Below, in pieces: positions 1 to 5,666 of a stretch of DNA of 10,130 bases. Origin of the DNA: Fervidibacter sp032160945 (GTDB taxonomy: Bacteria > Armatimonadota > Fervidibacteria > Fervidibacterales > Fervidibacteraceae). Position numbers and translations under genes: made by a program. The DNA is taken from NCBI GenBank assembly GCA_032160945.1, contig JAVHTL010000124.1; one strand, written 5' to 3'. The notes beneath the pieces are model-generated. The model had not been told where the DNA came from. It saw nothing but the letters and a program-made list of their open reading frames with translations, and made no database searches. The stretch's first letter is position 1; each line of letters begins with the position of its first letter.

Positions 1-66
1 GAAGGGGTTTTATCTTTGCTTTCTTGTCTTTCTCTTCTTCCTGAGGTTATGACCCTTTTGGTTGAT

Positions 67-161
67 GTAGGGCGGGGCTTCCATGCCCAGCCGACAAATT
101 TTGTGGGGCAGGACGGAGCCTGCGCCTTACATGTCGGCACGGGACAGAGCCCGTGCCCTAA
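67..161. repeat. Degenerate copy of a palindromic dispersed repeat
   Basis: The segment opens with GTAGGGC at 67-73, followed by GGGGCTTCCATGCCC and GCCGAC. It then has a mirrored half ending in GGGACAGAGCCCGTGCCCTA at 141-160. These are the same building blocks as the units at 9598-10130, in the same orientation. The middle differs: an extra inverted arm around 113-130 (GGACGGAGCC then TGCGCCTTAC) suggests two elements merged or one that has diverged. GTAGGGC and GCCCTA are inverted complements, so the element can fold into a long imperfect hairpin typical of REP or MITE-like sequences. No transposase is linked to it, and its mobility is inferred only from the recurrence of copies. Confidence 0.75.
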
Positions 162-188
162 ATGGCGACAATTTTTTGAATTGGTATA

Positions 189-630
189 GTGAAGAAGCCA
201 AAGGTGGTTAAGGTCAAGAGGTGGGGGATAAAGGTTTTGTGTGTTGGGTTTGAGAGAAAGAATGGGAAGGTTTACTACCTTGCTTGCACGAACACAAAGT
301 TGCCCTATAAGAAAGTGCTTGGTCGTTATCTGAAGAGGACAGGGATAGAGGTGATGATAAGGGTTTTGAAGCAGGAGATGGGGATAGGGAAGAGACTTGT
401 TAGGAAGGGGGAGGGGATGAAGAGTATGGGTGGCACTTTGCATGATGGGATATATGTTGTGTTTGGGTAGGTTGGGACGGTATAGGGAGAGGCGGGATGA
501 AGTGAGGGGAGAGTTGGAAGGGTATCTTTGCAACCTTGCTTCTATGGGAAACAGGACAAAAGCCGATAATTTGCCTGTGTTTTCAGAACGTGCAAAACTA
601 TTGGTAACAACCGAATCCAACAGTATTTGA
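189..630 (+). pseudogene. Decayed DDE transposase C-terminal remnant
   Basis: The open frame from a GTG at 189 to a stop at 468-470 reads like the end of an IS4/IS701-type DDE transposase. A strand-rich stretch, GKVYYLACTNTKLPYK, leads to RTGIEVMIRVLKQEMGIGK. This resembles the usual 'RW.IE.fFr.LKQ..GlG' block that carries the catalytic Glu. At about position 430 the similarity appears to move to the next frame (GYMLCLGRLGRYRERRDE), which runs to the stop at 628-630, so a frameshift is likely. Residues beyond about position 540 are not recognisable, and the end overlaps the convergent TadE gene. The first 66 bases of the window, in another frame, read LPEVMTLLVD and could be the region of the second catalytic Asp, cut off by the repeat at 67-161. 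The frame is far shorter than an intact transposase of 300-450 residues, so it should be inactive. Family assignment is by eye only. Confidence 0.55.
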
Positions 631-1362
631 ACAACCTATGCCACCACAAGTGTCGCCGCCTGATGTGCTCCCTGGGTCACGGCAAGTATTTCCGCATGTG
701 TCGACATGGCTACGACTTCTACAACCTCTGGCTGTATCAGTGCCACAATTTTCGTCGCAAGTATGTTCTCCTCCGCAAGTTGCAGCCGAACAAGTTGCTG
801 TCCCGCAAGTGTTTGAACCCCTGCAAGTATCAGTGCAAGTTACATCACCTGAGCAAGTATTCCCTGAGCAGGTTGAACCAGGACAAGTGTTTCCTGAACA
901 AGTAGCCCCTGAACAGGTTGAGCCTGAGCAAGTCACTTCTGAAGTCGGTTGAGCGGAACCAACATGGGTGCATTCCATAGTGTAACTTGCTCTTGCTCTA
1001 AGCACGCGACCGCCGATAAAAGGGAAATTGGAAGGGGTAGTATAAGTCAGAGCAACAGTGATTGGTCTGCCATAAACTCGTTCTGTTTGTGGCGTCACAG
1101 TAATGGTGATACTTCCTGCATTTGGCAAAGAACTGGTCACCCTTCTCACTTCAGAGACAATAGCATCATAGGATTGACAAGTTGCTCCCAAACGGGCACC
1201 AGCACGGGCAGCATTGTTAAGGGTGTGAAGCCAACTGAACAGGATGCCCAAAACAACGATGAAAATTATCAGCAGCAACAAACCCGTCAGCACAACGGCA
1301 AACTCAACAACGCTTTGCCCCAACCTTTTACTTAAGCGTAACGAAAAATTTGCTCTTGACAT
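598..1362 (-). CDS. TadE-like pseudopilin with long Cys-rich TCSGx tail
   Basis: This 254-residue protein has a basic N-terminus followed by GQSVVEF at residues 15-21. That is a prepilin-peptidase-type site (Gly then Glu at +5) with one hydrophobic helix at about 21-45. The signature WLHTLNNAARAGARLGA marks it as TadE-like. TadE proteins are minor pseudopilins of the Tad/Flp pilus, normally processed by the TadV peptidase. A small beta-rich domain follows to about residue 132 and ends at a Cys. The tail is unusual: from about residue 143 it has TCSG-x repeats (several perfect units), then irregular TC-containing segments. It ends in a block, DTCGNTC...TCGG..C.N...GCYQ, shared with the gene at 8650. 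I count 21 Cys, 19 of them in the tail. The ATG at 1362 has a GGAGG ribosome site about 8 bases upstream. It lies 16 bases behind its upstream neighbour and is the last gene of the minus-strand operon. Fold and function of the tail are unknown. Confidence 0.85.
   Translation of the reverse strand: MSRANFSLRLSKRLGQSVVEFAVVLTGLLLLIIFIVVLGILFSWLHTLNNAARAGARLGATCQSYDAIVSEVRRVTSSLPNAGSITITVTPQTERVYGRPITVALTYTTPSNFPFIGGRVLRARASYTMECTHVGSAQPTSEVTCSGSTCSGATCSGNTCPGSTCSGNTCSGDVTCTDTCRGSNTCGTATCSAATCGGEHTCDENCGTDTARGCRSRSHVDTCGNTCRDPGSTSGGDTCGGIGCSNTVGFGCYQ
846..936 (-). repeat. 15-bp minisatellite coding TCSGx in the 598-1362 gene
   Basis: Six consecutive 15-base units encode TCSGS, TCSGA, TCSGN, TCPGS, TCSGN and TCSGD. 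Codon choice varies between units (TGT/TGC, TCA/TCC), so this array is older than the one at 9130-9381. Confidence 0.8.
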
Positions 1363-1378
1363 GTCCTATCCCTCCAAT

Positions 1379-1537
1379 CTATTCACATATCACGCAAGTT
1401 CTACCTGAACAAGTTGCTCCTGAACAAGTTTCTCCTGAACAAGTTGCTGAACAAGTTGCTCCTGAACAAGTTGCAGGGCAAGTAGGTCTCAAACAAGTTG
1501 AACCCGAACAAGTTGAGACTGAGCATGTTGAGCCTGA
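1379..1537 (-). repeat. Degenerate 15-bp repeats coding TCSGx in the 1379-1960 gene
   Basis: The 3' end of the gene is made of units coding TCSG-x, some shortened by a residue (TCPA, TCSA) or altered (TCLRP, TCSVS). It is the most decayed of the three arrays and runs to the stop codon. Confidence 0.75.
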
Positions 1538-1960
1538 GGTAATACCCATAGTGTCAGTGCCGCAGTGTGTCAAAAAAGACGCATTCACAGTAACCCTACG
1601 AGGGCTCCGCAGGATGAAGGGGATAGGTAAGACGGGAGCGTCATAAACTAAGGTAACAGTGACGGGTTGACCATGAAAGCGTCGTCCTTGCGGTGTAATG
1701 ATGATTTGGAGAGTGTTTCTATTTGGCAAATGGGATGTCATCTGTGTTATGCGGTCAACAATTTCTGCATCGCTTTTGCCCATTGCGCCGAACCTTGCCC
1801 CTTCCCTTGCAGCGTTATTAAGGGTGTGAAGCCAACCGAAGAATTGCCCGAAAGCAGCAATCCCGACGAACAATATTGCTAACAGGATAATGCCCAAAGC
1901 AAATTCCACCAAAGATTGTCCTCTTCTTTGATAAGCCGAGCGAACTTTTCTAAGGCTCAT
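1379..1960 (-). CDS. TadE-like pseudopilin with short Cys-rich tail
   Basis: This 193-residue protein begins MSLRKVRSAYQRRGQSLVEF, with the cleavage-type Gly at 14 and Glu at 19. One membrane helix and the TadE signature WLHTLNNAAREGARFGA follow. I chose the ATG at 1960 over an in-frame TTG at 1981 because an AGGGGGA ribosome site sits 8 bases before it. This start also gives the same N-terminal length as its two paralogs. The middle domain (about residues 55-138) parallels the other two TadE-like proteins, including a YDAPV.PIP.ILR.PRR stretch, and ends at a Cys. The last 50 residues are TC-S-G-x repeats, some imperfect (TCSVS, TCLRP, TCPA), with 12 Cys in total. It stops straight after the repeats, so it lacks the terminal TCGG..C...GC(Y/F)Q block of the other two. 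It is second in the operon, 28 bases behind the TadG-like gene. Confidence 0.83.
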   Translation of the reverse strand: MSLRKVRSAYQRRGQSLVEFALGIILLAILFVGIAAFGQFFGWLHTLNNAAREGARFGAMGKSDAEIVDRITQMTSHLPNRNTLQIIITPQGRRFHGQPVTVTLVYDAPVLPIPFILRSPRRVTVNASFLTHCGTDTMGITSGSTCSVSTCSGSTCLRPTCPATCSGATCSATCSGETCSGATCSGRTCVICE

Positions 1961-1988
1961 CGTTATCGTCCCCCTATCCAACGCAAGT

Positions 1989-3113
1989 TCACTGGATTAA
2001 AACAACTCCTTTGACCAATTCGTCATCTGCAGAGGAACCACTGTTCTGAAGAATATCGCCCGCTCTGGTGAAGTTAACGAGGAAACCTTTGACATATTTG
2101 TCACTTCCTTGCCAACGAACCTCTGTCACTTCAATGCCAACAAAACCTATCACATGAAAGTAATTGGCGTTGGGGAAATTACCGTGAGAGGGGAACAAAT
2201 TTCTCATCCCATTTCTATCAAAGTAGCGGTCAAAAACGATGAAGTAAAAAATAGGGCGCTGACCTTGATTGATGAGTTGCTGCCTTTTATTAGCCAGTTC
2301 TTGTAATCCTGACGCCCGTATGCCAGGATTACCCATGATGAAGTCTCCATCTCTACCCATCAATGAACCAGCAATAATCCTATAAGGGTTACCGTTCCTA
2401 ATCCATTCGTTCACATTGGCTTGGCTGTGGGATTGATTTATTTCTCGGTTTTCCGAAGCATCGTAATCGCTGTTGTGAATCCATTCCAAGTTCAACCACC
2501 CTGAATAAGGGTTGGATGGGTCACCGTAGTTGCTGAAATTATTATTGTGGAGAACGGTTATTTCAAATCCGTCCCACGCTACAATTAAATCGCCTTCTTC
2601 AGCGTTGGAGATTATTTCTCGGTGAAGGGCAATGGGGACGATATTGCTGAAAGGTGGCAAGGTTCTCAATAACCCAAACTGCGCTTGTGCGTATGCACCA
2701 ACATTAGTGTATTCTCTCCCAAGTAACTTTCCGAAGAGAACATTTTCTGCTTTTTTGACTTCAACTCTTACGCGATTGGCGGGAGGGGGTGGTTGGTCAG
2801 AATTAGAGTTGGTGATATTCCATTCTGTTCCCGCATCGTTTCTAAGGTATGCCCGAACAACAATGTTGCCGACTACATTGTTAAGCGTCAAATTTGCTTG
2901 AACACGCTGATAGGTGGCTTCCCATATCGCCCTTTGAGTTGTCCTTTCTCCTTGGGCGAGAACTTGAGCGCCCGATAAAGCACCCGCATCTGCTGCGTTC
3001 TGGAGGATGTGACGGACACGATAGAGCCGAGCACTGTCCAAAGCCACACCTGCTACAATCAAAAGGACAACCATCGCCAAAGCCAGTAGAACGACAGTTT
3101 GCCCTTTTCTCAT
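1989..3113 (-). CDS. TadG-like pilus-assembly/secreted protein
   Basis: This protein of about 374 residues begins MRKGQTVVLLALAMVVLLIVAGVALD and then reads RHILQNAADAGALSGAQ. That is the N-terminal membrane helix and AADA-A-L-GA motif of the Tad/TadG-like family, whose members accompany Tad pili and adhesins. Unlike the TadE paralogs, the position of the +5 Glu is Leu, so prepilin-peptidase cleavage is not expected. The large extracytoplasmic part has a Trp/Asn-rich stretch (WLNLEWIHNSDYD) and later strands such as PIFYFIVFDRYFD and YFHVIGFVGIEV. I see no MIDAS motif of a von Willebrand A domain. Two starts are possible. The ATG at 3113 lies 9 bases from AAGGAG, while the ATG at 3119 lies only 3 bases from it, so I prefer 3113. 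It is the first gene of the minus-strand operon, with a promoter at 3145-3173. The family call is solid; the exact role is not known. Confidence 0.83.
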   Translation of the reverse strand: MRKGQTVVLLALAMVVLLIVAGVALDSARLYRVRHILQNAADAGALSGAQVLAQGERTTQRAIWEATYQRVQANLTLNNVVGNIVVRAYLRNDAGTEWNITNSNSDQPPPPANRVRVEVKKAENVLFGKLLGREYTNVGAYAQAQFGLLRTLPPFSNIVPIALHREIISNAEEGDLIVAWDGFEITVLHNNNFSNYGDPSNPYSGWLNLEWIHNSDYDASENREINQSHSQANVNEWIRNGNPYRIIAGSLMGRDGDFIMGNPGIRASGLQELANKRQQLINQGQRPIFYFIVFDRYFDRNGMRNLFPSHGNFPNANYFHVIGFVGIEVTEVRWQGSDKYVKGFLVNFTRAGDILQNSGSSADDELVKGVVLIQ

Positions 3114-3118
3114 AGCCA

Positions 3119-3146
3119 TTCACTCCTTGTTTAAGCCTACTATAAT
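3119..3146 (+). promoter_or_regulatory. Candidate promoter of the plus-strand membrane-protein pair
   Basis: A perfect TATAAT lies at 3141-3146, preceded after 16 bases by TTCACT (3119-3124, four of six matches to TTGACA). A start near 3153 would give a leader of about 87 bases before the GTG at 3240. The -35 is weak and overlaps the start region of the TadG-like gene. The call rests mainly on the perfect -10 and the lack of a better alternative in the spacer. Confidence 0.4.
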
Positions 3147-3173
3147 TATGCCAAACTTATTTGTGCTTGTAAA
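3145..3173 (-). promoter_or_regulatory. Sigma-70-type promoter of the tadG-tadE-tadE operon
   Basis: On the minus strand TTTACA (3168-3173) and CATAAT (3145-3150) are separated by exactly 17 bases. Each hexamer has one mismatch to consensus. Transcription would start near 3138, leaving a leader of about 20-25 bases that holds the AAGGAG ribosome site. The -10 overlaps a TATAAT on the opposite strand. Confidence 0.6.
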
Positions 3174-3239
3174 CAACTATGACAGGGTTGTTAGACTTGT
3201 GAAGGATTGAGATCACATTGCTTTGGGGGAGATTGGAAG

Positions 3240-5639
3240 GTGATTTTGAGTTACCTTTGGGATTGGGCTAAAAAGAGTTGGCGTAACAAAGAAAGGGTGG
3301 AAAGGTGGGGCATTGCATTAATTTTCACAATCGGCTTACTTGCTCTTGCCGATGTTCTCCCACCTTTCCCAACGGAAAGTTCCAAACTGATTGGAAGTTT
3401 GTTGGTCACTTTGGCGATTTGGAGGTTTCTGGCAAATTCGCTTCGTTTAACTTCGGCTGCCCTTTGGTCGGGTTTGAGTTGGTTGATTTTGTGGGGTAGT
3501 TCGCCTCAATCGTCAATTTTGATGGCTTCTTTTGTTTCAAGCGTTCTTGCTTGGCTGGTTAAATCCGAATTTCTTTTATGGGCAATCACAGCAAGTGGTT
3601 GGTCAATTATCGCTTTTGCTTTCCGAAACAACCCGTATCTCTGGCACGGACTTGACCATTTCAGTTCGTCGGTTTCTCGCTATTTCAATGAGCATCTTTT
3701 CCTTTCCTTCGGTTTCAGCCCGATAGCAATTGGCTGGGATGCTTCGCTTTTAGGTTTGCTGTTAGCCGTCCTCAGCGGATTTATCAATCGCCTTTCGTGG
3801 TGGGGTTGGTTGATACGGGCGATTTTGTTTTCTGCGTGGTGGCTTTTTTGTCAATTGCTTTTCAGTGTGTTGGTTACAATGATGACCTTCTTTGGGAGTT
3901 GGAAAGGATTGAATGTCCCGTTAAATGCCGTCACTCTTCATTCAATTCTTGCCTGTTTGCTTTTGGCTGTCCCTTGCTGGTGGTCGGTAGAAAAGCAAAA
4001 TTTTCAGCCTTTGACATTGCAAAAGCAAAAATGGTTTTTAGCGGTTGTGGGATGTTGGCTCGCTTTCGCTTTTGCCCTTTCCTTTTCCGTTCCTATGCCT
4101 CCAAAGCCGATGAACCCGAAAGTGACTATTCTTGAACCTCTCTTGGGTGATTGGAATTCTCCTTCCGATGGCAAGTATGGTGTTCAAGGTTGGGGAATGT
4201 ATGGTATGCTGACTCGTTACTTAAAAGCCATAGGTTGCCGAAAAGTTTATCGCACTAAAAAGGTGGCAGATGAAATCTTGAGCCAGACAGATGTTTTGAT
4301 GATTTTCACACCAATGAGGATGCCTACAGCGGAAGAAGTTCAAAAGTTGGAAAGGTTTGTCAAGGGGGGTGGCGGATTGGCTGTTTTTAGTGACCACACT
4401 GATTTGGAAGGCATTATGCCTCGCCTCAATCGTTGGTTGAAACCCTTTAATGCGTCCATACCTTTTGATTCGGCGATGTATCTTTACCGAGATGAATTGC
4501 CATGTTTTGAATTGCGCCCACATCCCGTTACGGTCGGTTTGGACGCCAGTGAAATTCGCATCGCCATCGGAAGTTCCGTTAACATTCGCCCTCCTTTGAA
4601 ACCCATCATTTTGTTCCGTCTCGGTTTCTCTGACATAGGGAATTACCAAAACAAAGAGCGTGCTTTTATGGGCAACGAAGCCTATGACCTAAATGAGCGC
4701 ATTGGTGACATCGTTTTAGTGGCAACAGGTCATTTTGGCAAGGGGAAAGTGGCTATTTTTGGCGACACGACAGCATTCCAAAACTCCTTGCTGCCTGAAT
4801 CTTGGCGCTTCATCGCTCGGCTAATCAACTGGCTTGCTTCCCGCCATGACCCTTTACCATTGCGATTGTTGGAAAGCAAATTAGGCATCATTTTGGTGTT
4901 GATAAGCCTTTTGTGCCTCTTTTTGCTTTCGTCATCTCCAAAAACTCTCGTTTTGGCGACATTAGCAGGTTTGATTTTCCACTACGGGACAGGGTTGATG
5001 AGTGAGAGGATTCAACAAGGGCAGTGGCAAAATGTCCCTGAAGCCGTCGCCATTGACCTTTGCCACGCTAACGATGTCAGCGTTGCCAGAATAAGCGGTA
5101 AAGGAACTGATGGTCTAACTATCAACCTCATGAGGCGCGGCTTCTTACCTTTTTTGACCAGAGAGAATGAAACTGTCCGACCATTACAAAAGTTGCCCAA
5201 TCGTTTAGTGCTCATAGAACCTTTGAAGCCAATGAAAAAAGAAACCACAAGCGAACTTATTCAGTGGCTGCATAGCGGCGGGAAAATGATGGTTTTTGTC
5301 AGCCCAGAAGGTTGGGAAAACGCAAAAAATTTGTTGCAACCTTTGGGACTTTTTGTTGAGCCAGTGCCTTTGGGTCCAGGGCGAGCAGAGAAAGTTTCTG
5401 GGCAACTACCTATCCCACATCTATCCAATGCATGGGCTTTGAAATTGCTTTCGGATGGGCATAAACCGCTCGCCAGCAAGTATGGATTTCCTATCGTTGT
5501 CGTAGCGTCTGTCGGAAGAGGGAAATTGATTTTATTTTCAGACCCGCAATGGGCGCTAAACCGTTCTTTGGAGTCTTTTTACCAGCACAATGAAGCAAAT
5601 GTCCAGTTCTTCAAAGCCTTATTGCAACGATTTTGGTGA
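3240..5639 (+). CDS. Polytopic membrane protein with two DUF4350/GATase-like modules (paralog 1)
   Basis: This 799-residue protein starts at the GTG at 3240, which has GGGGGAG 8 bases upstream. The in-frame TTG at 3207 has no spaced ribosome site. Residues about 15-285 form many hydrophobic helices. Residues about 290-530 form a soluble module with DVLMIFTPMRMPTAEEV, KGGGGLAVFSDHTD (about 375-390) and GKGKVAIFGDTTAF (about 500-512). This is the pattern of DUF4350-type and related class I glutaminase-like domains, which sit next to membrane segments and usually lack a catalytic triad. Two helices follow at about 545-585. A second, more diverged module has RLVLIEPLKP, WLHSGGKMMVFVSPEGW and a late GRGKLILFSDPQW. 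The GKGK/GRGK strand-turn near the end of each module supports an internal duplication. The next gene is a full-length paralog 27 bases downstream, so the two are probably co-transcribed. No enzymatic function can be claimed; a scaffold or sensor role at the envelope is a guess. Confidence 0.8.
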   Translation: MILSYLWDWAKKSWRNKERVERWGIALIFTIGLLALADVLPPFPTESSKLIGSLLVTLAIWRFLANSLRLTSAALWSGLSWLILWGSSPQSSILMASFVSSVLAWLVKSEFLLWAITASGWSIIAFAFRNNPYLWHGLDHFSSSVSRYFNEHLFLSFGFSPIAIGWDASLLGLLLAVLSGFINRLSWWGWLIRAILFSAWWLFCQLLFSVLVTMMTFFGSWKGLNVPLNAVTLHSILACLLLAVPCWWSVEKQNFQPLTLQKQKWFLAVVGCWLAFAFALSFSVPMPPKPMNPKVTILEPLLGDWNSPSDGKYGVQGWGMYGMLTRYLKAIGCRKVYRTKKVADEILSQTDVLMIFTPMRMPTAEEVQKLERFVKGGGGLAVFSDHTDLEGIMPRLNRWLKPFNASIPFDSAMYLYRDELPCFELRPHPVTVGLDASEIRIAIGSSVNIRPPLKPIILFRLGFSDIGNYQNKERAFMGNEAYDLNERIGDIVLVATGHFGKGKVAIFGDTTAFQNSLLPESWRFIARLINWLASRHDPLPLRLLESKLGIILVLISLLCLFLLSSSPKTLVLATLAGLIFHYGTGLMSERIQQGQWQNVPEAVAIDLCHANDVSVARISGKGTDGLTINLMRRGFLPFLTRENETVRPLQKLPNRLVLIEPLKPMKKETTSELIQWLHSGGKMMVFVSPEGWENAKNLLQPLGLFVEPVPLGPGRAEKVSGQLPIPHLSNAWALKLLSDGHKPLASKYGFPIVVVASVGRGKLILFSDPQWALNRSLESFYQHNEANVQFFKALLQRFW

Positions 5640-5666
5640 TAGCCTTTTATTTCGTGGTGATGAGGG

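Noticed and set aside
638..952. Plus-strand open frame rich in PEQV repeats, with a similar one at 1350-1646
   Set aside because: These are the antisense readings of the TCSGx arrays. The 15-base unit has no stop in any frame used, so long shadows are expected. No ribosome site or family supports them.
1379..1537. Metallothionein-like protein
   Set aside because: Metallothioneins are small cytosolic proteins with C-x-C and C-x-x-C clusters. Here Cys are mostly spaced C-x4-C and follow an export helix.
2881..3123. Minus-strand frame and an opposite plus-strand frame over the start of the TadG-like gene
   Set aside because: Both overlap the clear membrane helix and AADAGALSGA motif of the TadG-like gene in another frame.
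3207..3239. TTG start for the first membrane protein
   Set aside because: GAAGGA abuts the codon with no spacing, whereas GTG at 3240 has GGGGGAG at 8 bases.
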